A stretch of 64,000 bases of DNA from Luteolibacter flavescens (GCF_025950085.1 NZ_JAPDDS010000015.1:62001-126000); one strand, 5' to 3'; shown: positions 45,040 through 53,821, numbered from the stretch's first letter. The notes: a model not told the origin generated them from the sequence alone. A program made the numbers and translations.

Positions 45040-45840
45040 ATGGCAACCGTTGGCTTCTTACTCGACATGGATGGCGTCATTTACCGGGGATCGCGGTTGA
45101 TCCCCGGAGCGTCCGACTTCATCACACGACTGCGGAATCACGGCATTCCCTTTCGTTTCCTCACGAACAATTCGCAGCGCGCACGCCGTGACGTCGCGCT
45201 GAAGCTGCGCCGTCTCGGCATCGAGGCGAGCGAGAACGAGGTCTTCACCTGCGCGATGGCCACCGCCCGCTTCCTGGCTTCCCAGAAGCCGAATGGCACG
45301 GCCTACGTCATCGGCGAGCACGGCCTGGCCGCCGCCCTCCACCGCAACGGCCTCACCGTGGTGGATGATGATCCGGACTTCGTGGTCGTCGGCGAAGGCC
45401 GCACCATGACCTTCGAGATGATCGAGCGTGGTGTCCGCCTCGTGGAAAAAGGTGCACGCCTCATCGCCACGAATCCCGACCCGAACTGCCCGACCGACCA
45501 GGGCACCCGCCCCGGCTGCGGCGCGATCGTCGCCATGATCGAAAAGGCGACCGGCGTGGAAGCCTTCTCGGTCGGCAAGCCGAGCCCGGTCATGATGCGA
45601 GCCGCCCGCAAGGAAATGGGCCTCCGCACCGATGATGTCATCATGGTGGGAGACACCATGGAGACCGACATCCTCGGTGCGGTGCAGATGGGCTACCGCA
45701 GCGTGCTCGTGCTCAGCGGCGGCACCCGCCGGCAGGACCTGAAGAAGTTCGCCTATGAGCCGGATTTGATCGTCGATCACATCGGGATGATTCCCGATTC
45801 ATACATTTTTGGAAAAAGGGAGCCCGTGTTGGCACCGTGA
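45040..45840 (+). CDS. HAD-IIA family phosphatase (NagD-like)
   Basis: 266 residues. HAD motifs: FLLDMDGVIYRGSRLIPGA (motif I with Asp), FRFLTNNSQRARRDV (motif II), SVGKPSPVMMRAARKEMG (motif III Lys) and VIMVGDTMETDILGAVQMG (motif IV Asp). NagD-type enzymes dephosphorylate nucleotides or sugar phosphates in the cytosol. Length is typical. The gene ends at a repeat-dense gene-poor region. It is 157 bases after the PVC dehydrogenase, not clearly co-transcribed. Confidence 0.93.
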   Translation: MATVGFLLDMDGVIYRGSRLIPGASDFITRLRNHGIPFRFLTNNSQRARRDVALKLRRLGIEASENEVFTCAMATARFLASQKPNGTAYVIGEHGLAAALHRNGLTVVDDDPDFVVVGEGRTMTFEMIERGVRLVEKGARLIATNPDPNCPTDQGTRPGCGAIVAMIEKATGVEAFSVGKPSPVMMRAARKEMGLRTDDVIMVGDTMETDILGAVQMGYRSVLVLSGGTRRQDLKKFAYEPDLIVDHIGMIPDSYIFGKREPVLAP

Positions 45841-46064
45841 AAGCTCTTCCTGGTTAGCGGATGGTCCGCGGTGGAGGAAGGTTTCTTGGGTTTAACTGAC
45901 CTCCATCGCGGTGCACCACGGCGGGTGCGGGATTTCTTGGGTTTACTCCCGTGCCCGCCGCGGTCATTCGCAGAAGGACGACGAAAGGCGGTGGCTGAAA
46001 GGGCTGCCGCCTTTTTGCATTTCTACCCCCGTGGAGCACCGCCCCTTGGCAGCGCCGTCCCCCA

Positions 46065-46177
46065 CCTGGGAGCGCCGGTCATTAGACCGGCCCGAGTGGT
46101 CCCTCATCGCCCGCCCCCACCACGGACGCCCGCATCGCCCCCCACTGGGAACGCGGAATTCATTCCGCCCGAGTCCT
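46065..46177. repeat. Two dispersed palindromes: CCGGTC..GACCGG and GCGGAATTCATTCCGC
   Basis: TGGGAGCGCCGGTCATTAGA then CCGGCCCGAGT (about 46068-46098) and TGGGAACGCGGAATTCATTC then CGCCCGAGT (46144-46172). Both carry the same frame words TGGGA.CGC and CCCGAGT. The second matches 26681-26710. The whole gap 45841-46926 holds no gene I can support. Confidence 0.82.
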
Positions 46178-46189
46178 CTCTCACTGCCG

Positions 46190-46415
46190 CATTCATCAAC
46201 CACGGATGAACCCAGATGAACTGCACGGCTCAGCATCAGGACGGATGGGATAAAGAGGCCAGACGCTGTTGCCTCTGACGGATGGAGTTTTCAACCGCAG
46301 ATGAACACGATGGACACAGATAAACAGCCGGATTCCGATCATATCCCATCCATCCCATCCATCCTGGTCCCGATCCCCTCCTCATCTGCGTTCATCATGT
46401 CCATCTGCGGTTGAA
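46190..46415. repeat. ACGGATGAACAC element, copies at 46190 and 46291
   Basis: ACCACGGATGAACCCAGATG at 46198, then a palindromic copy with outer arms TCAACCGCAGATG (46291-46303) and CATCTGCGGTTGA (46402-46414), inner words CACGATGGACAC and GTTCATCATG, and about two ATCCCATCC units. Confidence 0.82.
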
Positions 46416-46504
46416 AGGCTGCTCTTGAGAATGCTCGGGCGAGTTCATGGTTTCAGATCGTTCTTCTGCCCGAAATCATCTTCGGCGGATGGAACTCAAC
46501 CACA

Positions 46505-46850
46505 GCAGCAGTGGTGACTCGCGCGAGATGAATTCCGCGTTCCCGGTGGGAGACTGCCGGGGAGAGCTTGAGGTTACGACCGGCTTTACTCGGAGCCATG
46601 TTGAAGCTTTTTGGGGAGCGGGCGGGGCGCGGGGTGAGGCGGGCCGGTCTGATGACCGGCGCTCCCAGGGGCCCGATCTCTCGGCAACGCAAGCACTCCA
46701 TCGCTTCTTCATCTGTGTCTATCCGTGTTCATCCGTGGTCGATAAATGCAGGATGAACTCAAATAAGTAGCCGCGTTCCGATCATATCCCATCCATCCCA
46801 TCCATCCTGGCCCCAATCCCTTCTTCATCTGCGTTCATTCGCGTGCTTAC
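46505..46850. repeat. Mixed dispersed repeats in inverted orientation
   Basis: GACTCGCGCGAGATGAATTC then CGCGTTCCCGGTGGGAGAC (46519-46556) is the inverted GCGGAATTC element; GGCCGGTCTGATGACCGGCG (46642-46663) is the inverted CCGGTC element; TCATCTGTGTCTATCCGTGT then TCATCCGTGGTCG and a CATCCCATC pair (46709-46830) belong to the ATGAACAC family. Confidence 0.78.
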
Positions 46851-46926
46851 GACGAGAGGCGAAGGCTCAAAGGGGTTCGGTGCTTTTGGATTCCTGCTCC
46901 ATTCGCCGGAAGCCTAGGGTTCCTTC

Positions 46927-47369
46927 ATGAAAGGCAGTCCGCCCCGTTTCCGTCTGCTCCGTTCCCGCGCCTTTTGGTTCGGCGTGCCGGGACTGATATT
47001 CCTGCTATGGGCGTGGGTGGATTCGATGAAGTTCTCCACTAGTGCGGCCATCTCATCTTCCGGGGATCGATTTCCTATTCCGATAGGCTACACCACCACG
47101 CGGGCTCGTTGATGTTCGTCCACTCGCCGGATCCCTTGGGCGGTTCGCGTTGGCCCACAAAGTGTCGATCTGACCGACGACGGAACGACGCCCAAGACTG
47201 GCTCCCCGTGCCCGAATATATTAATTGGGGCCACATTGGATCTTACAAATCGCAATTAGTCATTCCGCATTGGTGCGTCGCATCTCTCTATTTCATCTCC
47301 TGGGGTGGTCTGGTGGGTTGGCGCTGGAGGAGCACCAGAAGCGCCAGCCGGCTCGGCACCATCGCTTGA
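46927..47369 (+). pseudogene. Frameshifted small membrane protein gene
   Basis: The reading frame from the ATG at 46927 gives MKGSPPRFRLLRSRAFWFGV and a transmembrane helix (PGLIFLLWAWVDS), then stops at 47112 after GYTTTRAR. In the frame beginning near 47103 the text continues as SLMFVHSPDPLGGSRWPTKC and later IPHWCVASLYFISWGGLVGW, a second helix with a basic end, to the stop at 47369. Together these make about 147 residues with helices at both ends, the layout of a repeated family of small membrane proteins in Verrucomicrobia (start near RSRAFWFGVPGL, end PHWCVASLYF). The simplest explanation is a small deletion in the CGCGGGCTCG stretch around 47099-47108. Could also be a sequence error. 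Confidence 0.65.
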
Positions 47370-47384
47370 CGGAAAGCCCTCCGC

Positions 47385-47966
47385 TCAAATCCGCAGCAGT
47401 TCCTTCCTCAACTCGCGATCGAAGCGACCTGCCTGCGCAAGCCGGTGCAAATTCGTCGCCTGGCTTTTGAGAAGCGAATCCAAGGAACTCTTCTCACTCT
47501 CCACATGCGGTGGCTCCTGATAGCGGGGATCGTCCGCGGGCAATCGCGACCGCTCCATCCAGTCCACGCATTGCTGGAGATCCTCCGTAGTGCCGGAGCA
47601 CCAGAAGGCGCATCCCTTCTCGATGACCGACCTCCTCATCGCGAAAGCCGCGTCCACCATCTGGCGGTGCACTTTCACGGGATCTTCTGCGTCGCCCTTC
47701 AGGGAGACCAGCATCTGCTCCGAGTGACGCAGGAGCAGGAGCACGACTTCCTGAATCACATACAAGAACACCCGCGGATCGCAGCTCTCGACCGTTCCCT
47801 CGTGGTCGATCCTGCAATAGATAATCCAGACGTCGCGATGGCTGTAGTCCGCGTCCCACGAATCGCTGCTATCGAGAAGCTCGGCCAAGCCGGCCAAACT
47901 CCAACTGGCGCCCCAAGCCGGCATCAGCTCGCCATTGAAATAAAAATCCGCAGGTTCGTAGCGCAT
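47385..47966 (-). CDS. Hypothetical protein
   Basis: 193 residues. Begins MRYEPADFYFNGELMPAWGA and has a mixed helical body (DVWIIYCRIDHEGTVESCDP, FLYVIQEVVLLLLRHSEQM, HRQMVDAAFAMRRSVIEKG) and an acidic middle. No signal peptide, no transmembrane helix beyond the hydrophobic VVLLLL stretch, and no recognised domain. Lower G+C in part than its surroundings. It is convergent with the broken membrane-protein gene and separated from it by 15 bases. A real but uncharacterised gene. Confidence 0.68.
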   Translation of the reverse strand: MRYEPADFYFNGELMPAWGASWSLAGLAELLDSSDSWDADYSHRDVWIIYCRIDHEGTVESCDPRVFLYVIQEVVLLLLRHSEQMLVSLKGDAEDPVKVHRQMVDAAFAMRRSVIEKGCAFWCSGTTEDLQQCVDWMERSRLPADDPRYQEPPHVESEKSSLDSLLKSQATNLHRLAQAGRFDRELRKELLRI

Positions 47967-48066
47967 GGTGAAATCAGGAGAGCCGACGCTTCATCCTAAC
48001 GACATGCCATGATCGTCGCCAAGCAGGTATATTAAGGCAGCCAGATATGATTGAGGTATACCCATC

Positions 48067-48225
48067 CAACCACGGATGAACACGATGGACACGGATAATC
48101 AGCCGGATTCCGATCACATCCCATCCATCCCATCCATCCCATCCATCCCATCCATCCCATCCATCCCATCCATCCTGGTCCCGATCACCTCTTCATCTGC
48201 GTTCATCGTGTCCATCTGCGGTTGA
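48067..48225. repeat. ACGGATGAACAC palindrome with expanded 9-bp tandem repeat
   Basis: Same element as 46291-46414: arms CAACCACGGATGAACACGAT (48067) and CGTGTCCATCTGCGGTTGA (about 48206-48225). Between them six full CATCCCATC units plus a partial one (48117-48175), against about two in the other copies: a variable-number tandem repeat. No gene in 47967-48294. Confidence 0.88.
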
Positions 48226-48294
48226 ATGGCTGTTCTTCACAGTGACTTTTTTCCACTTCCCCGCATGGCAGGTTTCAGGCCCCATGGCGGTGGC

Positions 48295-50118
48295 ATGGAA
48301 GACGCCATCCAAGCACTGCTCGACCGCATCGAACGCCAGCATGGCGTGACGATCCCCTATGCCTGCGAGTCCGGGAGCCGCGCATGGGGCTTCGCCTCGC
48401 CGGACAGCGACTACGATATCCGCTTCATCTTCGTGCGGCAGGAGCAGACCTATCTCTCCGTGCTGGATGGCATGGAGTCGATCGACCTGCCGCTGGAGGA
48501 GGGCGATCTGGATGCCGGAGGGTGGGACGTGCGGAAGGCAGTGCGGCTGCTGGGGAGGAGCAATGGCGCGCTGGTCGAGTGGCTGCACTCGCCGGTGGTG
48601 TATCGCTGCGAGCCCGGCTTCCGCGAGCGCTGGCAAAGTACGGCACGCGCCGTATTTTCACCCCGGGCCTCGCGGGACCACTACCACGGCCTGGCACGGC
48701 AGATGGTGCTGGGAAAGCTGGCGGACGAGCAGGTGCGGGCAAAGGACTACCTCTACGCGCTGCGGGCCACGCTGTGCGCCCGCTGGATCGCCGCGGGAAA
48801 GGGCATCCCTCCCGTGGCATTCGCGGAGCTGGTGCCGGACGCTCCGGAGGAGATCCGCGCGCTGATCCCCGCACTGCTGGAGCACAAGGCGCGGACCTCC
48901 GAGGGCGAGCGGATGCCGCGACTGCCGGCGCTGGATGATTTCCTCACGGCCTCGCTGGCCGAGCAGGTCCACACGCCCGGGAAGCCCGTGGATACGGAGC
49001 CGCTGGATGCGCTGCTGCGCGCGGAGATCCGCCGCCCGTCGCACGTGATGAAGCCCGCGGACTTCACTCTGGAGCGCGTGCGCGGGCACGATCTGCTGCT
49101 GCTCGACACGGTGGCAGGCAGCCACGCCTACGGCACCGCCATCGCGGGCTCCGACGAGGACCGGCGCGGGGTCTTCGCGGCACCGCGGTCATTCCTGCTC
49201 GGGCTGGACGAGATCGAGCAGGTGGCCGACGAGCGCAGCGACCAGGTTTACTACGAGCTCGGGCACTTCGTCTCGCTGCTGCTGAAGAACAATCCGAACG
49301 CGCTGGAGCTGCTCGCGATGCCGGACGATTGCATCCGCCACCGGCACCCGCTCTTCGGGTGGCTGGAGCCGGAGATCTTCCTGTCGAAACTGTGTGCGAA
49401 GACCTTCGGCGAATACGCCATGGGCCAGATCCGCAAGGCGCGCGGGCTGAACAAGAAGATCGTGAACCCCGAGCCGGAACAGCGGCGCGCGATGCTGGAC
49501 TTCTGCCACGTGCCGGAGGGCCAGGGCAGCACGCCCGTGCTCGACTGGCTGGCGGCACGCGGGATGAGCCCGCGCGAATGCGGCATCACCGCGGTGCAAC
49601 ACGCGGCGGGGATGTTCGCGATCTACCATGAACCTAGTAGCAGCGATCCGCGCGGCATCGTTTCTCCGCGGGATCCCGACACGCTCATCTTCAGCAGCGT
49701 GCCGAGGGAGGCCGTGCCGGTCGGGTGGATGCACTTCAACCGCGATGCCTTCCAGGCGCACTGCAAGGCCCACCGCGAATACTGGGAGTGGGTGGGCCAG
49801 CGGAATGAGGAGCGCTATGCGACGAATGCCAGCCACGGCCGCGGCTATGACTCGAAGAACCTGATGCACACGCTGCGCCTGCTCGACATGGCCGGGGAGA
49901 TCGCGACGGAAGGCGTGCTGCGCATCCGCCGGCCGAACCGCGAGTATCTGCTGCGGGTGCGGTCGGGCGAATTTGCCTACGAGGACCTGGTGGCACGGGC
50001 CGAGGAGCAATTGGCCGGGGTGCAGGCGGCATTTGAAAAGAGTGACCTGCCCGATCAGCCGGACCGGGCGCGGGTGGAGGCCCTGCTGGTGGCGATCCGC
50101 GAGGGATTCCACGGATGA
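48295..50118 (+). CDS. Tandem double nucleotidyltransferase (COG3541/RlaP-like)
   Basis: 607 residues from the ATG at 48295 (MEDAIQALLDRIERQHGV); earlier ATGs at 48226 and 48265 sit in repeat sequence. Two nucleotidyltransferase domains in one chain. Domain 1: SGSRAWGFASPDSDYDIRFI with Gly27-Ser28 and Asp39/Asp41. Domain 2: AGSHAYGTAIAGSDEDRRGV with Gly275-Ser276 and Asp287/Asp289. Each holds the polymerase-beta fold GS...SDxD that binds magnesium and NTP. The family (YcgL/COG3541, PF10127) includes RlaP, tied to bacterial RNA repair by gene context; those are usually single-domain. The middle region SKLCAKTFGEYAMGQIRKA and GRGYDSKNLMHTLRLLDMA is typical of the second type. No RNA ligase gene is adjacent. 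Substrate unknown. Confidence 0.85.
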   Translation: MEDAIQALLDRIERQHGVTIPYACESGSRAWGFASPDSDYDIRFIFVRQEQTYLSVLDGMESIDLPLEEGDLDAGGWDVRKAVRLLGRSNGALVEWLHSPVVYRCEPGFRERWQSTARAVFSPRASRDHYHGLARQMVLGKLADEQVRAKDYLYALRATLCARWIAAGKGIPPVAFAELVPDAPEEIRALIPALLEHKARTSEGERMPRLPALDDFLTASLAEQVHTPGKPVDTEPLDALLRAEIRRPSHVMKPADFTLERVRGHDLLLLDTVAGSHAYGTAIAGSDEDRRGVFAAPRSFLLGLDEIEQVADERSDQVYYELGHFVSLLLKNNPNALELLAMPDDCIRHRHPLFGWLEPEIFLSKLCAKTFGEYAMGQIRKARGLNKKIVNPEPEQRRAMLDFCHVPEGQGSTPVLDWLAARGMSPRECGITAVQHAAGMFAIYHEPSSSDPRGIVSPRDPDTLIFSSVPREAVPVGWMHFNRDAFQAHCKAHREYWEWVGQRNEERYATNASHGRGYDSKNLMHTLRLLDMAGEIATEGVLRIRRPNREYLLRVRSGEFAYEDLVARAEEQLAGVQAAFEKSDLPDQPDRARVEALLVAIREGFHG

Positions 50119-50188
50119 AGGGCACATCTCACCTGCGGGCGTGACTGCGGCGTGACATCTCCCGTGCGGCGGCCCAAGGTAGTCCCAT

Positions 50189-51397
50189 ATGGCATGGCGC
50201 ATCGATGAGCACGTGATCCGCGGGGAGATCGACAACCGCACGCGCGGGAAGGTCACGGGGCGGATCTGGTTCGTGGATCGCGAGGAGCCGGTGACGCTGG
50301 AGCTGGAGGGGAATGCGTGGCGAGATCTCGCGGGGCACCTGCTGCGCTTCACGAATCCGGAGCCGAAGCCGGGCCTCCGCGACGGCTTCGCCACGCTGCA
50401 AGACGGCGTGGCCGGGGACATCACCGCGTCGCGGAAGGTGAAGGTGCCGGATGTCTCGATGGAGGAGCTGCTGGTCTGCTACGAGAAGAAGCAGCCCTTC
50501 CCCTGGCACTGGGGGAACTCGCTCTACCTGGAGTGGTTCAGCCAATACAACGGCCGCGTGGTGATCGAGACGGCGGGCTTCACGCTGGAGCTGGACGATA
50601 CCGCGGTGTGGACGATGAGCGAGGAGGAAGAAGTCGCGCAACGCCAGGCGAATGCCGAGGCGATGACCACCTTCATGGACCGCATGCTGGCCGCGACCGT
50701 GGCCGGTGCCGGAGACGAGGATGATGACGATGCCCCGCAGAGCAAGGCCGAGGCGGAAGCCGATGCCGAGGCGGCCCGCATGGACCTGCTGCTGGATCGC
50801 GTGCAGGCACGGCTCGAGCGCGAGGGGCACGAGGATTTCGAGCGGGTCTTCGACGAGGAACGCGAGCGCCTGAAGCGCGAACGCGGCGAGGTGGAGCCGG
50901 AGCTGACGCCCGAGGAAAAGGAGGAACGCCAGCGCTGGATCGAGGAGATGAACCAGATCTGCGCCGAGGCGATCGAGGAGGCGAAGTCCGATGACTGGAA
51001 GGAGCCCGAGAGTCACCCGCTGGTGGAGCGCTGCATGGAGCTGGGCATCCGCATGCACCACGAGGTGGGCGAGTGGCTGGACGAGCCCGCCACGCAGGAG
51101 CACCCGCTGCTGGAAGTGATCTACGGCACGCAGACCGCCGCAGCCAAGCTCTCCGGCGCACTCGCCACCACGGACGAGTGGCCGCCGGAAGACTGGATCG
51201 CCGGGAGCGTGCTGGTGCGGCTGAAGAAGGTGCGCGAATGCCTGCGCGATGCCCTGAGCGGACTCGACTCCGCGGATCAGGAAGGACTGGCGACACCGAT
51301 ATGGCGCGCCTTCTCGCGGAAGGAGCTCGATGAAATCCTCGGCGAAGTCGAAGGGATGATCGTCGAGGTCCGCGACGTGCTGAAAGAGGGCGAGTAG
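50189..51397 (+). CDS. Hypothetical acidic protein with duplicated 3' end
   Basis: 402 residues. N-terminal half (1-145) is beta-rich (GKVTGRIWFVDREEPVTLEL, YLEWFSQYNGRVVIETAGF); then a highly acidic, coiled-coil-rich middle (DEDDDDAPQSKAEAEADAEA, FDEERERLKRERGEVEPEL) and a helical end (ARIWRAFSRKELD-like; actual IWRAFSRKELDEILGEVEG, MIVEVRDVLKEGE). No signal peptide. No domain recognised. It starts 70 bases after the double nucleotidyltransferase on the same strand, so they may be linked. The last 45 bases are repeated twice just downstream, each time with a palindromic element. The gene's own end seems intact. Confidence 0.75.
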   Translation: MAWRIDEHVIRGEIDNRTRGKVTGRIWFVDREEPVTLELEGNAWRDLAGHLLRFTNPEPKPGLRDGFATLQDGVAGDITASRKVKVPDVSMEELLVCYEKKQPFPWHWGNSLYLEWFSQYNGRVVIETAGFTLELDDTAVWTMSEEEEVAQRQANAEAMTTFMDRMLAATVAGAGDEDDDDAPQSKAEAEADAEAARMDLLLDRVQARLEREGHEDFERVFDEERERLKRERGEVEPELTPEEKEERQRWIEEMNQICAEAIEEAKSDDWKEPESHPLVERCMELGIRMHHEVGEWLDEPATQEHPLLEVIYGTQTAAAKLSGALATTDEWPPEDWIAGSVLVRLKKVRECLRDALSGLDSADQEGLATPIWRAFSRKELDEILGEVEGMIVEVRDVLKEGE

Positions 51398-51721
51398 GTG
51401 AATGTGGCTGCGGCATCTTGCCGCAAGCCCTCCCCCTGCCCGGCTTGCGGCAGGATGCCGCAGCCACTTTTCAGCGGGATGATCGTGGAGGCCCGCGAGG
51501 TGCTGAAGGAGGGCGATTAGGCGAAAGTGGCTGCGGCATCTTGCCGCTAGCCTTCCCCTTGCCCGGCTTGCGGCAGGATGCCGCGGCCACTTTTCAGCGG
51601 GATGATCGTGGAGGTCCGCGAGGTGCTGAAGGAGGGCGAGTAGGCGAAAGTGGCTGCGGCATCTTGCCGCTAGCCTTCCCCTGCCCGGCTTGCGGCAGGA
51701 TGCCGCAGCCACTTTTCAGCG
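51353..51721. repeat. Three 123-bp tandem units, each a gene end plus palindrome
   Basis: Units begin at 51353, 51476 and 51599. Each starts GGGATGATCGT(C/G)GAGG and contains a copy of the final codons of the hypothetical gene (MIVE.REVLKEG then stop), then the GTGGCTGCGGCATCTTGCCG palindrome and GGCTTGCGGCAGGATGCCG. Only the first is inside the real gene. The third runs into the rlmN stop codon (51716-51718). Confidence 0.9.
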
Positions 51722-52837
51722 GACCTTCATGGGGGCCTCGATGATGCCTTCCTCGGTCTCCTGCTTCAGGCGGAGCTGGCCGCAGGCGGCGGCGATGTCG
51801 TGGCCTTTTTCCAGGCGCAGCGTCGCGGCGACGCCGGCGTTCTTCAGGATGTCGCGGAAGGCGCGGCACTGCGCTTCGGACGGACGCTTCCAGTCGAGGC
51901 CATCGACCGTGTTGTAAGGGATCAGATTCACCTTCGCCTTCAGACGGCGCGCGTGGCTCGCGAGGATGCGTGCCTGCTCGAGATCGTCATTCACGCCCTC
52001 GATGAGGATGTACTCCAGCGTGAGGTGCTGCTTCTTCCGGGAGTTCCAGTAGTCGAGCGCGTCGAAGAGTTCGGCGGTGCCCCACTTCTTGTTCACCGGC
52101 ATGATCTGGCCGCGCACGTCATCGGTGGCGCCGTGCAGCGAGATCGCGAGGCGGATCTGCTGCGGGTGCTCGGCCAGCCTGCGGATCTGCGGGACGAGGC
52201 CGGAGGTGGAGATCGTGAGGTGCCGCGCGCCGAGGTGCAGGCCCCACGGCGAGGTGATGATGGAGATGGCGGCGAGCAGGTTGTCCAGATTCGCCAGCGG
52301 CTCGCCCATGCCCATGAAGACGAGATTGTCCACGCGCTCGCCGGAGAGGCGCTCGGCCATCAGGACCTGCCCGGCGATCTCCGCGGGCTCCAGATTCCGC
52401 GAGAATCCCGCGAGGCCCGAGGCGCAGAACTTGCACCCGTAAGCGCAGCCCACCTGCGAGGAGACGCACAGCGTCCGGCGGTCCGACTTCTCGCCATAGA
52501 GCGCCGGATTCGCCGGGATGAGCACGCTCTCGACGTAGCGGCCGTCGTGGAGCTTGAAGAGGAACTTCCGCGTGGTGTCCGCGCTGCCATTTGTGATCGC
52601 ATGCTCCAGCGCGTGCAGGCGAAAGCCGGAGGTGAGCTTCTCGCGCAGGGCCGCGGGCAGATTGCTCATGGCATCGACCGAGGCGGCCTTCTTCTTCCAG
52701 ATCCAGTCGAGGATCTGCCCGGCGCGGAATGCAGGTTGGCCCTCGGCGGCCAGATAGGCCTCCAGGGCGGCGGGGTCGTAGCCGGTCAGCGCGGGGAGCA
52801 CGCGGGGAAGATGCTTCGCGCCGGGCCCCGCGTCCAA
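51716..52837 (-). CDS. rlmN: 23S rRNA (adenine2503-C2)-methyltransferase
   Basis: 373 residues; the longest start is a TTG at 52837, with a GTG twelve codons later (52801) also possible, no ATG nearby. Radical SAM enzyme that methylates A2503 of 23S rRNA and A37 of some tRNAs. Cys131-Cys135-Cys138 (VGCAYGCKFCASG) binds the 4Fe-4S cluster; NLVFMGMGEPLANLDNLL, ISTSGLVPQIRRLAEH, LAISLHGATDDVRGQIMPVN and LEYILIEGVNDDLEQA are canonical. The mechanistic second Cys is in AAACGQLR near the end. Stop lies within the last bases of the adjacent palindromic repeat. Downstream of the phosphoesterase, same strand, 15 bases apart. Confidence 0.95.
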   Translation of the reverse strand: MDAGPGAKHLPRVLPALTGYDPAALEAYLAAEGQPAFRAGQILDWIWKKKAASVDAMSNLPAALREKLTSGFRLHALEHAITNGSADTTRKFLFKLHDGRYVESVLIPANPALYGEKSDRRTLCVSSQVGCAYGCKFCASGLAGFSRNLEPAEIAGQVLMAERLSGERVDNLVFMGMGEPLANLDNLLAAISIITSPWGLHLGARHLTISTSGLVPQIRRLAEHPQQIRLAISLHGATDDVRGQIMPVNKKWGTAELFDALDYWNSRKKQHLTLEYILIEGVNDDLEQARILASHARRLKAKVNLIPYNTVDGLDWKRPSEAQCRAFRDILKNAGVAATLRLEKGHDIAAACGQLRLKQETEEGIIEAPMKVR

Positions 52838-52852
52838 CCTGATTATCGGGCG

Positions 52853-53821
52853 TCAGGCCAGGTCCCACTTCCCCGCCGTGATCGAGGGGCGCGCCCAGGC
52901 ACCCACCTCGTTCTCCCGCGTGGGGGCGATCTCCTTCGGCGACTTGCCGCGCCATGCCGACTCCATCCCGCGGAGGGTGAAGGTGCCCGCCGCGGGATCG
53001 ATCTCCAGCACGGTGTAGAGCGGGCCTTCGTAATTCGCGCTCACGGTGAGGATGGGGAATTTCTTGGCGAGCTCGGGATCGACCGAGTCATTCTTCACGC
53101 CGCCCATGTAGAAGTAAGACGCGGAATTGATGTGGATGTACGGGATGCCGCCGATCTCGCGGGCGTGGTCGATGTGCCAGTGGCCATTGAAGCATCCGGC
53201 GACCTTCCGCTTGCCGTCCGGGGTCTTCGCGGCCTCCAGCACGACGCGCACGTCCTGCTGGTTCGTGATGCAGTTCGGCCGCTCCAGGCTCTGGTGGGAA
53301 AAGACGAAGGTATTCAGCCGCGTGGCTTCGAGGTCCTTCCGCAGCCACTCGATCTGGTCCGCGGCGATGGACCGCGGGTAGCCGCTCTTCCAATCCGCCG
53401 GACGGTCATTCGCATCCAGCACGATGAAGTGATATCCGCCGAGGTCGAAGGAGTAATGGCGGCTCTCCATCCCCCAGAAGGCCACCGTATGGTCCCGGGT
53501 GAATCCACCGTCCGTATCGTGATTTCCCATCACGTGGTAGTGCGGGCCGCGGAAGGAGTGGAAGAGATCGAGGAATCCCTGGTTCGCCGGCTTCGGCGTG
53601 CAGAAGTCGCCGAGCTGCATCACCGCGTCCACGGACTCCGCGTTCATCTTGTCGATGAAGGCCTTCAGGCGCTCGTCCGCGTCCGGTACGAGGTCCTTGT
53701 GGACATCGGAGATGAGGCCGATGCGGAGTTTCTTCCCGGCCTTCTCCTCCGCCTGCAGGGGCAGGGCAAAGGCGGAAGCGGCGAGTGCGGAATTTTTCAG
53801 GAGCGTGCGGCGGGTGATCAT
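52853..53821 (-). CDS. Exported metallophosphoesterase
   Basis: 322 residues. The start MITRRTLLKNSALAASAFALP has twin arginines and looks like a Tat signal. Calcineurin-like motifs: RIGLISDVHKD (Asp-x-His), VMQLGDFCTP (Gly-Asp), VMGNHDTDGG (Gly-Asn-His-Asp), FVFSHQSLE (His), and FNGHWHIDHAREI (Gly-His-x-His). These bind a dinuclear metal centre and hydrolyse phosphoesters. Probably periplasmic. It ends 15 bases before rlmN, so the two may share a transcript, but functions appear unrelated. Alternative: purple acid phosphatase-like enzyme. Confidence 0.93.
   Translation of the reverse strand: MITRRTLLKNSALAASAFALPLQAEEKAGKKLRIGLISDVHKDLVPDADERLKAFIDKMNAESVDAVMQLGDFCTPKPANQGFLDLFHSFRGPHYHVMGNHDTDGGFTRDHTVAFWGMESRHYSFDLGGYHFIVLDANDRPADWKSGYPRSIAADQIEWLRKDLEATRLNTFVFSHQSLERPNCITNQQDVRVVLEAAKTPDGKRKVAGCFNGHWHIDHAREIGGIPYIHINSASYFYMGGVKNDSVDPELAKKFPILTVSANYEGPLYTVLEIDPAAGTFTLRGMESAWRGKSPKEIAPTRENEVGAWARPSITAGKWDLA

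Noticed and set aside
48117-48175. The CATCCCATC array considered as a CRISPR
   Set aside because: Units are only 9 bases and directly abutted without spacers; it is a simple tandem repeat within a dispersed palindrome.
51353-51721. The 123-bp units considered as a CRISPR-like or coding tandem array
   Set aside because: No unique spacers, and each unit carries a stop codon; it is a duplication of a gene end plus palindrome.
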